NCBI GenBank assembly: GCA_905160935.1
Contig: CAJHZI010000788.1
Span: 62,001-126,000, forward strand
DNA length: 64,000 bases
Reading direction: 5' to 3'
Origin: Enchytraeus crypticus
Taxonomy: Eukaryota; Annelida; Clitellata; Enchytraeida; Enchytraeidae
In this document: piece by piece, positions 1 to 9,406 of the stretch
Numbering within the stretch: position 1 is the first letter of the stretch
How the letters are laid out: each line of letters begins with the position of its first letter
The notes under the pieces: model-generated
The model's input: only the letters and a program-made list of their open reading frames with translations
Told to the model about the DNA's origin: nothing
Databases searched by the model: none
Translations under genes and position numbers: made by a program

Positions 1-320
1 AACAATTATATAGTTCTATTTTCTTTCTCTGATTTTACTATGTTTTAAAACCACCCTATGACTTCTATTGTGGGATAATTACAGCACACTAGTGATCCTG
101 TTGTAACACTTGATATTGAGAATGTTCAAGAGTGCTTTGGTTTAGTCAAGATTTGTCACTTACAAGTGTGAAGTGGACATAACTATCCAGTCATTAATTG
201 CAGACTCAACTAGATTTTCTTACGTCATTAGTATTTTCTAATATTTTAAAACAATGAGAGATTCTGATAGATCCAGTTTATTAATCTGTCAATCAATAAT
301 ATATCCATCAACTTACTGAT
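1..320. other. AT-rich intergenic stretch, nothing recognised
   Basis: There is no open frame with family resemblance and no clear repeat here. It is the left flank of the broken LINE that follows. Confidence 0.5.
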
Positions 321-389
321 TATTGGTCATTTTACGGTTCTTCCACAATACACACACACACATCTATATACATATATCACGTTTTACTA

Positions 390-2165
390 GCTCCCAATAC
401 TCAATATATTCATGTAAATTAGTTTTAGACTCTCCAGCCAAACATTGTGACTTGGACCCTATCCCAACCTCTCTTTTAAAGAAGTGTATTCACATACTTG
501 CTCCTGTGTTAACATTGATTGTTAATCTCTCTCTATACTGGCAAATTTCCTCCCGCTTTTAAGCGTGCAGTTATTACTCCATTGCTTAAAAAAACCCACA
601 CAGGATAAGGAATCATTGTCGAATTAAAGGCCTATATCTTATCTGTCATACATATCTAAACTCACTGAAAGAATTGTTCTTCAGAGGCTTTCTACTCCTC
701 TCTCTTACAATGATCTATTTAATAAGCATCAAGCTGTTTATACTAAACATCGTTCAACTGAAACAGTGCTGCTATCTGTTTGCAATTCTATTGTTAATGC
801 CATGTGCACGCAACGCTTAACTGGATTATGCATGCTTGATCTTTAGGCCGCTTTTGATACCATTGATCACAATATTCTTCTGGAACATCTTTCTTCCTGG
901 TTGGTATTCGTGGAATTGTTCTTGATTGGTTTTCCTCCTATCTGACGGATCGTTCTTTTAGTGTGAAAGTGATGGAGTACATCTCTTCGCCTTCTCACTT
1001 AAAGTACGGTGTGCCTCAAGGCTCCGCCCTTGGTCCTATCCTCTTTAACCTTTATACAACACCCTTAAGCTCTCTAATCTCTTCTCATTCTCTTGATCAT
1101 GAACTACATGCTGATGACACTCAAATGTACACTTGTTTCACCCCTAACTCCTATTCTGATGCTGAAACCCTCCTGCAACAAAGTTTTCAGTCTATAACCT
1201 CTTGGATGTCTGCTAATTTCTTAGCACTTAATCCATCTAAGACTGAATTCTTGTTGGTTGGGACACCTCAACAGCTTCTGAAGCTGAATGGGAAAACTCT
1301 TTCGTTATTTTCGGGTATTAAAATATCACCTGTTTCTTCTGTGAGAAATCTCGGTGTTATCCTTGATAAACACCTAGCCTTCCACGAACACGTAACTCAA
1401 ACTTCACAAGCGTGTTTCTTCCATATCCGTGATCTTAGTCGAATACGTCCATATTTGTCACTTGAGACAGCTGCTACAATTGGTGCTGCTCTTGTGCAAT
1501 CGAAGTTGGACTACTACAATTCCCTGTTTTAAATCTCCCTGGCCGTGAGATTGATCGGTTGCAGTTTGTTCAGAATTCTCTTATGCGAGCAATTTTTTGT
1601 AGTTCCAAGTACTCACATGTTACGCCTATTTTAAAGTCTTTGCACTGGCTAAAGATTAGAGAGCATATCATTTACAAAACAGCTTCGTTAACCTACAAGT
1701 CCAGCACCATCCCTGGACCAACTTGTATGTCTCACTTGATTAAAGTGATGCAGCCTGCTATTACTCGGTCTTCAAAGTTAATTACTCTTGTGAGACCTAG
1801 CTTACCTTCACGTTCTAAGCTATCTAATCATTCTTTCCAGCATGCTGCACCACAGATCTGCAATTCTCTTCCATCCAATCTACGGAAATCTTCATTCGAA
1901 TCACATCGGCCTTTGTTTTCCTATGAGCAGTTCCATAGGCAGTTGAAGACCTATCTTTTCCATCCAGTGTCCATGAGCAGGGACCTGCGCCTAAACCACC
2001 TTTTCTTTGACTCCCTTTACTTTGGACTGAATTTCCGGATTTTGGAATTTGCACCGTTTTTGGACCTTCTTTTGCTCGCCGGCTTGATTTTGTCTCAATA
2101 GTGCTCGATGTTGTCATTGATGACTGTAGCACTCTAATTGTTGTTGTTGTTGATGTAAAATTTCC
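390..2165 (+). pseudogene. Degenerate non-LTR retrotransposon (CR1/L2-like LINE), reverse transcriptase part
   Basis: This is the remains of a LINE reverse transcriptase, which copies its own RNA at a nicked target. An early block reads LDPIPTSLLKKC near 450-490, typical of the region before the RT palm. The RT motifs GVPQGSALGPILFNLY (near 1000-1060) and HADDTQMY (near 1106-1130, the catalytic YxDD-type box) lie in an open frame at 963-1532. After a stop at about 1530 the protein homology continues in another frame from about 1531: LKSLHWLKIREHIIYK, then AAPQICNSLPSNLR, the usual LINE C-terminal block. Breaks include stops and frame changes between 550 and 960 and one frameshift near 1530. 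The 5' half (endonuclease) is missing. The clade is judged from motif style, not a search. Confidence 0.8.
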
Positions 2166-2216
2166 AGCCTTTTCATAGATGAAATCTTGATTGTCAGAAT
2201 GAAAATTGGTAATAAT

Positions 2217-2400
2217 AATACTAAAGGTTTAACGTCCATTTCATCATCCAGGGATGATGTCAGGGACGTCCCCACAGCACACATCCCTGCAGATCAATTC
2301 ACCAAGACCACTCTGCAAAAGAAATATGCTGGGGAGAAATAAGGTCCTAAACGAAAGCCAGTCCGGTGATCAAAAAATGCTCAGGGTAGATTGATGATTA
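2217..2400 (-). repeat. SINE-like element with GACGTTAAAC-type end (family D)
   Basis: The segment begins with AAAGGTTTAACGTCCATTTC and runs through a block containing CAGGGACGTCCCCAC to a block containing GGTCCTAAACGAAAGCC and CCGGTGATCAAAAA. The same order occurs at 24362-24545 (-), and in reverse orientation at 6395-6550 (+) and 24008-24165 (+). The shared module ends in GAGGAAACGGACGTTAAAC when read in element orientation, often followed by an AT-rich microsatellite. Confidence 0.7.
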
Positions 2401-2554
2401 TGTCTACGGTAGGTAAAAGTTAAGCTTAAGCTTGCTTGAGAAAGTTGGAAGAGAAAAACAAGAGCGAAGATTAGCAGGTAAAGAGTTCCAGATTCTAGGT
2501 GCCGCGTAAGAAAATGAACGTCTGCCCAATGATGTGAGAATTTATACTATATAA

Positions 2555-2690
2555 ATGAAAATTTGATTCAGTTTCAAAGAATTAGTAAGTATTTTTTTAC
2601 CTTTATGTTTTATTTTTATATTTAAGGTAGAAAAATACTGACTAATAGTTGTTTTATTTCTTTGAAACTGAATCAAATTTTAATTTCTAA
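2555..2690. repeat. Inverted-repeat (MITE-like) hairpin element
   Basis: Left arm from about 2560 (ATTTGATTCAGTTTCAAAGA) and right arm to about 2682 (TCTTTGAAACTGAATCAAAT) are reverse complements. A second paired block, TTAGTAAGTATTTTTTTACC and GGTAGAAAAATACTGACTAA, lies inside them. The arms are roughly 45 bases around a short AT-rich loop. No coding capacity. This structure fits a non-autonomous foldback or MITE. Confidence 0.6.
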
Positions 2691-2699
2691 ATACAATAG

Positions 2700-4500
2700 T
2701 AAAAATTATATTTCATAAGTATATTATGCTATCAACCTACCTCCAGTCAGAACCAGACGATACACCCTGTTGTTATTTATTCCGAGTTTCTGTGACATCC
2801 TTAAGTCAGTTTAGGAATGAAGAATCAATAAATCTTATATACAGTAGGTCTCACACAATTTTCGATTTTTTTATGTCAAATAAGTGACACTTAACAGAGC
2901 ATTCGCATATTGTAACTGAACAATAGACCTTATAGCTGACTCCAATGAAGTCACAATGCTAATTGTTAGCTAAATCCTAACTTCATTCTTCTCTATCATC
3001 AATTGTTAGCTAAATCCTAACTTCATTCTTCTACTTCGTCGTTTCAAGGGTGTCCTGATCTGCATCAAATTAGTATTTTAGATATTAATTTTAATGTTAT
3101 TATTTAAGTTGTTATATTATAAATTAAATTGTTAAAATAGTTTAATTCTGTTCACTTTAGTTCCCGACTCTGGTTGAACTGGGATTGGAGGGAAGACGAT
3201 GATGATGATTAATTCTGTTCACTGACCTTAATACAATTCAATTGATTCTATTCTTACTTACTCAATACAACAGTGTTAATTCTTAGTTTATTAGACAACT
3301 ATTAACTTATCCCCAATAAATTTAACAAAAAAGAATCTTGAGGAAAAACGCATTTCTACTACTATTAAATTTAGACAAATGATATTTTATCTCTAATAAA
3401 AAGTTAAAGCCGACAAGTTACTGTTTAACTTAACGTCGCAAAAGAATGGGTCAGTGAGGGAGTTAATTTGAACCCTGTATCTGCTAATTCGCACTCGGAC
3501 GCCTTACCTTGTTATACCGGCTCAGTCAATAGTACTATACTTGATATTGATATATTAGAATTTCAAAATCGTTATTTGACAACCGACCTCGAATTATATT
3601 ATCTAGATTCTCGCCGTTTAAAGAATGTTTGTTTTTAAGCCTGGAGAATTTATTGAAGTGTCATAGTGCTAGATTATATCATGAATAAAACTAGAATGTA
3701 ATTTCTATCATTACTGACACCTAACACTGCAATGCAATGTCTAATTGATTCTCACCTCAACAAAACGTAAACAACAACCCGTTATCCGCGTGCTAGCAAA
3801 TAGAGTGCATTAAACTTCGTCCTGCTCCCATGGTAACGGAATTTAAACATTAATATTTTGATTTTCTGATTTTTCCTTCGATCAAACTAATTCACATTTA
3901 AATAAATTATTTAGGGTTTGAGTTTAGGCTATAGCGCTTGGCGTAGGACTAGAAATGGCATTGAATTTATGATAATACTTAGACTAAAGAGATGCTTAAT
4001 TCTAATGAAGATTGTTACTATTAAATCAGGTCGTTCTCTAATGACAAGTGCAGTGATACCAGGCAATGTTATCCTGTTGCCAGGGTTTGATCCAGGGTGC
4101 CATTGTTGTCCACGACAACATTTAGCTCTACTGAACTAAATCCAACAAATGATCAGAGCATGGCGCCCTATACATCGCCAGTACCATAGAATAAAGAAAA
4201 ACAATTATTACATATTATACTTATTTTACTTCTTATTATAATTATACTTATTATTATATACCTTATTTTAAAGATCTTTGGCCAGTACCAAATTCCGTGA
4301 ATTTAGTAGAAGGTAAGGCACTAGGAGGAGGAAGGTTTACGTGCCAATCTCAGTTTCGATGTCACTGAAATTCTTACACTGATAAGCGGAACAGTTGTCA
4401 TCAGCTTAGATGAAACTTCTGGTATTCTGCATAATTGGCTGATTATTCATATTGATGTTAAACAGAATAGACGCTAAAACACTCCCTTGAGGAATATCAT
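2700..4500. other. AT-rich intergenic DNA with small repeats
   Basis: No gene is supported. It contains a direct repeat of about 32 bases (AATTGTTAGCTAAATCCTAA...) at about 2960 and again at about 3000, and a copy of the (GAT)n-tailed module at about 3155-3212. The open frame at 3918-4139 has no recognisable domain and is probably chance. Confidence 0.5.
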
Positions 4501-4507
4501 ATTGATA

Positions 4508-4742
4508 AAGTAAACACGCATTATAGTGAATAATCAACTATGTTGATATCTATCACTTTCAAAACCACATGTTTAATCCGTTAGGCAATTTAGACCATTT
4601 TCCGTATAACCAGTCCAGTAAATGTCCGAGATTTTACTCTCAGATCAGCGCGGCCGGGATTCGAACCCACAATGATTCAAATCACCTCAGGATTTGTCAT
4701 TTAAAACTTCATGACATTACCCGTACGCTATTTAGACATTCT
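4508..4742 (-). repeat. tRNA-derived SINE, family 2
   Basis: On the minus strand the tRNA-like head carries a B box, GTGGGTTCGAATCCCGGC, matching the Pol III consensus GGTTCRANNCC, preceded by an A-box-like segment (AGCGTACGGGTAATGTCATG). The body continues with GAGAGTAAAATCTCGGACAT and GTCTAAATTGCCTAACGG and ends near GATCAACATAGTTGA-type sequence and TTATAATGCGTG. A very similar copy in the same orientation lies at 5001-5236. Confidence 0.75.
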
Positions 4743-5000
4743 AATCCTATCTTGACTTGATAGCCTAATCCTATAACCGAATTCTACTCAGTTGAGGCCC
4801 ATATTGACAACGTTTAGACCTATTATCTTTTAATAATAACAGTTGTTAGATATTTATTTATTGAGAGCTGTATTTGCTACATTAGTAGAACGTCACTTTA
4901 GGATTGAGAGGTTAGATCAGTTCAAATCCCAGGTTCAGTTAAAATTGACCATTTTTCTAGATGCATGCAATTTTGCACAAGTATACATACGTTCTAAAAA

Positions 5001-5236
5001 AAGTAAACACGCATTATAGTGAATAATCAACTATGTTGATGTCTATCACTTTTTAAACCACATATTTAATCCGTTAGGCAATTTAGACCATTTTCCGTAT
5101 AACCAGTCCAGTGAATGTCCGAGATTTTACTCTCAGATCAGCGCGGCCGGGATTCGAACCCACGAGGATTCAAATCACCTAAGGATTTGTCATTTAAAAC
5201 TTCATGACGTTACCCCTACGCTATTTAGACATTCTA
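5001..5236 (-). repeat. tRNA-derived SINE, family 2 (second copy)
   Basis: Nearly identical to the copy at 4508-4742, with the same TAAACACGCATTATAGTG start and B box GTGGGTTCGAATCCCGGC on the minus strand. The head end is GCGTAGGGGTAACGTCATGA. The two may be a local duplication or two insertions. Confidence 0.75.
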
Positions 5237-5247
5237 AATATCGTAAA

Positions 5248-5660
5248 GATGCAAATTCAATATTCAAAAAACCAGGCTAGATCATTGCTTTGCGTTATTT
5301 TCTTACTGTTTAATTTTTCTCGTTGGCTTGGCTTATAGTCTTGACATATATAGAGCGTATGTATACGTGTGCAAAAATGAATTTACATGGTTGCGACCAC
5401 CACGCAAGCTTTCTTTTTAATTTCTTAACTTTTGACTGGTAAAGCTATTGTTAACGTCAGTTTCCTCACTCGAAAGCGATGTTAGTGACGGGAGAGCCCA
5501 GGATTTGAATCCCGCACATATTGATCCGTGGTCGAATATCTTACCGACATCGCCACTGGCTCTAGCCTGATTTTTTGAATATTGAATTTGCATCTTTGCG
5601 TTATTTTCTTACTGTTTAATTTTTCTCGTCGGCTTGGCTTATAGGCTTGACAAGACAGTA
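5248..5660. repeat. Compound inverted and direct repeat around a family 1 SINE
   Basis: AGATGCAAATTCAATATTCA at about 5248 is inverted at about 5570-5592. The sequence TTGCGTTATTTTCTTACTGT, on into CTCGTTGGCTTGGCTTATAG, occurs directly at about 5290 and again at about 5597. A minus-strand family 1 tRNA SINE (5436-5567; B-box-like GGATTTGAATCCC on the + strand) lies between the two. The block sits just upstream of GNB5. Confidence 0.6.
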
Positions 5661-5754
5661 GCAGTCTTGTTGTTGTATGCCAAAATTTTGTTATAACTCA
5701 TAATTTAAAATCTCTTGCGATCTATGCTGAAAACGTAAACAAAGTAATGTAATC

Positions 5755-6021
5755 ATGATGGCTACTGTTGCTGGCGGAGAGACTATTCTTGTAAATTCGC
5801 CTAATCCTAATCTCGACGCTACTGCTTCAGCCATGCCTACTTCTTCATCAGCCGAAACAATTGAATCGCTGACCAGAGAAGCAGAGAAATTAAAGGCCAA
5901 ATTAGACGAGGAACGATCAAAATTGGCCGATGTTGATTTAGCTTTGGCTGCGGAAAAAGTTGAAGCTCTGCCTGCGTTCGTTATGAAAGCCCGGAGAGTA
6001 CTGAAAGGTCATCAGGGCAAG
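5755..6021 (+). CDS. GNB5: GNB5 coding exon 1: N-terminal helix and start of the first WD blade
   Basis: It encodes residues 1-89. Two adjacent ATGs (5755 and 5758) start the frame; the second has the better context (G at +4). The first 30 or so residues are a Ser/Thr/Asn-rich lead. Residues of about 33-70 ([20 protein letters not shown] and on) form the coiled-coil-like helix that packs on the GGL domain of R7 RGS partners. The exon ends at VLKGHQGK, then AAG|GTAAAG donor at 6022. No TATA box or clear initiator was found in the AT-rich 90 bases upstream. Confidence 0.93.
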
Positions 6022-9000
6022 GTAAAGTGTAATCGTATACCTTGTCTAATTTTGAGGAAACAGAGATTTACTGGTGCTGAGATAAACTCTACAATAATCT
6101 TTCTATTGCTTAAGCTTGTTGTAGAATTTTAAAATTTAATTTAGTTATAGGATTTTTAATTAAAATAATCTTGGCTTTATTAATTCTGTGTCAGTGTCAG
6201 ATTTACACTATATACTATCCTTTTATAGTGTCAAATAGACACATCAGCCCACATCATTGGACAGACTTTCATTCTCATGCAGCACCCACGATCTGGAACA
6301 CTTTACCTACTTATCTTCACCGTTGTGCTACTCTTTCAGCTTTCTCTGGCATGCTTAAGACATCTTTTTCCACCATAGTCATACTCTATAAATCCTGGCC
6401 ATTTTGATCACCGGACCGGCTTTCATTGTAGGATCTTGCTTCTCAACACATTTCCCTTGCAGATGGGTCTGGGTGAATTGATCTACAGTTATGTGTGCTG
6501 TGTGTACATCCCTGACATTATCCTTGGATAAGAAAACAGATGTTAGACCTCTAATATTGTGTATTGTGAATGTCTTAATAGCGTAGGGGTAACGTGACGA
6601 AGTTTTAAATGACAGACCCGAGGTGAATTGAACCCTCGTGGGTTCGAATCCCAGCAGCGCTGATCTGAGAGTAAAATCTCGGACATTCACTGGACTGGTT
6701 ACACGGAAAATGGAATAACTTGCCTAACGGTTTAAACATGTGGTATTAAAAAGTGATAGATATCAACATAGTTGATCACTTTACTATAATGTGTTACTTT
6801 TTTTACTTTACTTTTTTAAAAATTATCGTTGTGTATATTTTAGGTTTTGTGCATGGACTGGGCTGCAGACAAACGTCACATTGTCAGCTCATCGCAAGAT
6901 GGTAAAATTCTTGTATGGGATGCGTTCACAACCAATAAAGAGCACGCTATCACAATGCCGACAGCTTGGGTTATGTCATGTGCTTATGGTCCTTCAGGGA
7001 CGGTTGTGGCTTGCGGTGGACTAGACAATAAGTGCACGCTGTATCCTCTCAGCCTAGACGAAGATCCTGTTTCAAAGAAAAGAATTATTGCCACTCACTC
7101 TAACTATCTTTCTTGCTGTAAATTCTGCAATTCTGATCAACAGGTATTTAGTATTAGTAATTCGAATGAAATAAACTAAATTAAATTAAGGAAAAGAGGA
7201 AAATGTAGGAATACCTGGCTCAGTATCATCAAAATAGATCTGAGAACTTTGAACATTTTATGGGAAGACGCTTTGAAGATTGCTGATGATAGAAGTGAAC
7301 GGAGGAATGTTGTTGCCCTATGTTCTCTTCAGAATGCAAGGAACTGATGATGATGATAAATTTAAATTAATAAATGATAAAACTAAGTGATCTGGAATCT
7401 AAAGCGTGATTGATTAATTGATTGGATAGGTTTGAGCAGCCTGATTGATTGATTTGATAGCTCTTAGCAGCCTGATTGATTGATTTATTTGATAGCTCCT
7501 AGCAACCTGATTAATTAATTGATTTGGCAGCTCTTAGCAGCTTGATTAATTGATTGATTTGATATCTGCTAGCAGCCTGATTGATTGATTGATTTGATGG
7601 CTCTTAGCAGCCTGATTGATTGATTGATTTGATATCTCCTAGCAGCATGATTCAACGATTGATTGATTTGATAGCTCCTAACAGACTGATTTAATGGATC
7701 CTAGCAGTTTGATTGATTGATTGGTTTGGCAGCCCCTAGCAGCCTGATTAATTGATTGATTTTATATCTCCTAGCAGGATAATTGATTGATTGGTGGATT
7801 AATTAATTGGACAGCTCCTAACTGCCAGCGGAGATGGCACGTGTTGCCTATGGGACGTGGAAAGCGGGACGATGATGCAGAGTTTTCAAGGTCACACCGC
7901 TGACGTCATGTCACTTGACCTCTCTCCAGCTGAGTCTGGCAATGCCTTTGCCTCGGGTAGCTGCGATAGGACGGTGATAATCTGGGACATGCGCACAGGT
8001 CACTGCACTCAGATCTTTGAAGGTCACGAGTCGGACATCAACTCTGTGAGATTCTATCCCAGTGGAGACGCCGTAGCCACTGGCTCTGATGATGCTACGG
8101 TGACTATCTTGCTAGATTGCGACTTTTATCTCTGTATCTACTCGTAGCCTTATGTCGACTATTATCTCTGTATCTACTCGTAGCCTTATGTCGACTTTTA
8201 TCTGAATATCTACTCGTAGCCTTATGTCGACTTTTATCTCTGTATCTACTCGTAGCCTTATGTCGACTTTTATCTCAGTATCGACTCATAGCCTTATATC
8301 AACTTTTATCTGCATATCTACTCGTAGCCTTCTGTCAACTTTTATCTCCATACCTACACATATCCTTCTCTGAGTGAAAGAAATGTAACTCTTGTTGGTG
8401 ATTCATTTTGAAGGCACAGTAATTAAAAAGAGCCATAGTAGAGCATATGATAGGAGGATATATGATAACCTAAATTGAATGAGTGAAGGCATTGCGTAAA
8501 TAAATGAAGTGATTGCCTGACTTTTGCTTGCATGCTAGTATGAAAAAGTGTCAACTAATAACAAGTAATTGACTGATTGATTTACCTTTCTAATCTGTAG
8601 GCTGACAGAAGAGCGTGAGAGTATTAGAAAGTTACAGAAGTGTTTGATTAGTTGATCGATTGGTATGTTGATTGGAAGATTATTAGATCGGCCCAGTGAT
8701 TATTAATTATTTCTATTTTAGCTTTAGTTAACCTGATAGCAGTTAGAGAATTGTGCCAGAATAACTAAGTTTAAAAAATTGATGTGCGATTGATTGTTTG
8801 ACTGATTGATTGATCAATCGTTTTTTTAGCTAATTAATTGTGACAGTGTCACCTATTTGGTCCGATAGCCGAAAGAGTTGCATGCGTCTAGAAATAAGAT
8901 TTGTCTAGAATTAAATACGGGAAAATTTATGATTGATTGATTGGTAGATTGAATGATCGATTAACTTATTGATTGACGGACTGATCAACTAACGATTAAT

Positions 9001-9406
9001 CCTTTCAGTGTTCATCTATTTGATTCAAGAGAATAGCATGCGTCTAGAAATAAATTTAAATGAATATTAATGATTTATTGATTGATTGACTGATTAATTT
9101 ATTGATTGCTTGAACGATTAATCGTTTCAGTGTCGCCTGTTTGACTTGAGAGCTGACAGAGAAGTGTGCCAGTACAAGAAGGAGTCGGTGATATTCGGCT
9201 GCAACGCCGTTGATTTCTCCCTCAGCGGTCGCTTGCTGTTCGCCGGCTACAACGACTACGTCGTGAACATTTGGGACGTGCTGAAATGTCATCGCGTGTC
9301 ACTGCTGTATGGACACGAGAACAGAGTCAGTTGCCTCAACGTCTCACCAGATGGTACTGCTCTCTGCACCGGGTCCTGGGACTGTACGCTTAAAATATGG
9401 GCCTAG
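5755..9406 (+). CDS. GNB5: G protein subunit beta-5, whole gene span (four coding exons)
   Basis: The assembled protein has 375 residues: an N-terminal helix followed by seven WD40 blades. Beta-5 is the atypical heterotrimeric G-protein beta subunit that pairs with the GGL domain of R7-family RGS proteins instead of a gamma subunit. It speeds shut-off of Gi/o signalling, chiefly in neurons, at the inner face of the plasma membrane. Exons are 5755-6021, 6844-7143, 7815-8099 and 9131-9406. All three introns are GT-AG and phase 0, and exon lengths of 89, 100, 95 and 92 codons (stop included) join without a shift. Blade ends are visible as [38 protein letters not shown] and CTLKIWA. From memory of the vertebrate protein the similarity is high throughout, including [29 protein letters not shown] and [12 protein letters not shown]. 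The length lies between the usual short (353) and long (395) human forms. Identity is close to certain; exact 5'UTR and start are less so. Confidence 0.96.
6200..6400 (+). pseudogene. LINE reverse-transcriptase C-terminal fragment
   Basis: The frame reads [16 protein letters not shown] then [12 protein letters not shown], the C-terminal block of CR1/L2-type LINE proteins (compare AAPQICNSLPSNLR in the element at 390-2165). Only the last 60 or so residues remain. Confidence 0.65.
6395..6550 (+). repeat. SINE-like element, family D
   Basis: It begins TTTTGATCACCGGACCGGCT, continues with GGTGAATTGATCTACAG and ends in a diverged version of the CCCTGACAT...GGATAAGAAAAC module. It is the reverse orientation of the copy at 2217-2400. 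Confidence 0.6.
6567..6795 (+). repeat. tRNA-derived SINE, family 2
   Basis: The head is TAGCGTAGGGGTAACGTGAC (A-box-like) with B box GTGGGTTCGAATCCCAGC. The body is GAGAGTAAAATCTCGGACAT, CTAACGGTTTAAACATGTGG and ATCAACATAGTTGATCAC. The plus orientation makes the tRNA-like order easy to see. Confidence 0.78.
6844..7143 (+). CDS. GNB5: GNB5 coding exon 2: WD blades 1-2 and start of blade 3
   Basis: It encodes residues 90-189. It opens [20 protein letters not shown] after the acceptor TATATTTTAG and closes [11 protein letters not shown] before CAG|GTATTT. Visible family features are [33 protein letters not shown] and [17 protein letters not shown]. There is no frameshift or stop. The phase-0 boundaries match exons 1 and 3. 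Confidence 0.95.
7144..7814 (+). other. GNB5 intron 2
   Basis: The donor GTATTTAG and acceptor TTGGACAG delimit it. The first 250 bases are unremarkable. The last 400 are a minisatellite that runs right into the acceptor (separate entry). Confidence 0.9.
7405..7815 (+). repeat. Minisatellite of about 40 bp whose units mimic the exon 3 splice acceptor
   Basis: About ten units of the form CTGATTGATTGATTTGATAG followed by CTCCTAGCAGC are strung together. The last unit is the real acceptor: TTGGACAG|CTCCTAACTGCC. Units near 7521 (TTTGGCAGCTCTTAGCAGC) and 7724 (TTTGGCAGCCCCTAGCAGC) keep CAG and the following exon-like bases. Confidence 0.8.
7815..8099 (+). CDS. GNB5: GNB5 coding exon 3: WD blades 3-5
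   Basis: It encodes residues 190-284. The first codons, [18 protein letters not shown], precede the first ATG of this stretch; I place the start at the acceptor GGACAG|CTC because frame and homology continue from exon 2 there. It includes [30 protein letters not shown] and [15 protein letters not shown], and ends [13 protein letters not shown] before ACG|GTGACT. The donor GTGACT is weaker than those of the other introns. Confidence 0.95.
8121..8372. repeat. 36-bp minisatellite, seven units, just after the exon 3 donor
   Basis: The unit GACTTTTATCTCTGTATCTA + CTCGTAGCCTTATGTC recurs at exactly 36-base spacing, so one frame stays open and reads as a 12-residue hydrophobic repeat ([12 protein letters not shown]). 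Later units are more diverged. I take the frame as a by-product of unit length, not a protein. Confidence 0.85.
8560..9130 (+). repeat. Tandem units of about 142 bp carrying decayed copies of the exon 4 splice acceptor and 5' exon
   Basis: Unit starts at about 8645, 8788, 8931 and 9071 give spacings of about 140-143. Each has a TGATTGATTGATT-rich lead, an AG near its middle and then exon-4-like sequence: GTTAACCTGATAGCAGTTAG then GAATTGTGCCAG (8726-8760), CAGTGTCACCTATTTGGTCC (about 8844), CAGTGTTCATCTATTTGATT (about 9007), and finally the true CAG|TGTCGCCTGTTTGACTTG. A further partial copy (AGGCTGACAGAAGAGCGTG) lies at about 8599. The two units before the last share GCATGCGTCTAGAAATAA after the exon-like part. 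Confidence 0.78.
9131..9406 (+). CDS. GNB5: GNB5 coding exon 4: WD blades 5-7 and stop
   Basis: It encodes residues 285-375: [19 protein letters not shown] at the start, [18 protein letters not shown] in the middle and [11 protein letters not shown] at the end, then TAG (9404-9406). The C-terminal WA is the normal end of G-beta proteins, so the protein is complete. The acceptor ATCGTTTCAG has a fair pyrimidine run. The last 18 bases are also the first part of a 32-bp tandem array. Confidence 0.96.
   Translation, partial: CRLFDLRADREVCQYKKESVIFGCNAVDFSLSGRLLFAGYNDYVVNIWDVLKCHRVSLLYGHENRVSCLNVSPDGTALCTGSWDCTLKIWA

Larger units (their letters stand above)
6022..6843 (+). other. GNB5 intron 1, filled with mobile-element remnants
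   Basis: The intron starts GTAAAG and ends TATATTTTAG. It holds, in order, a LINE C-terminal remnant (about 6200-6400), a family D element (6395-6550) and a family 2 tRNA SINE (6567-6795). The open frames here belong to these repeats. Confidence 0.85.
8100..9130 (+). other. GNB5 intron 3, made largely of tandem repeats
   Basis: The donor is GTGACT and the acceptor ATCGTTTCAG. It contains a 36-bp array (8121-8372), about 200 bases of mixed sequence, then a series of about 142-bp units that each carry a decayed copy of the exon 4 start (8560-9130). Confidence 0.9.

Noticed and set aside
8117..8377. Hydrophobic 12-residue repeat frame, superficially like membrane helices
   Set aside because: It lies in GNB5 intron 3 and is a 36-bp minisatellite; no start and no conservation evidence.
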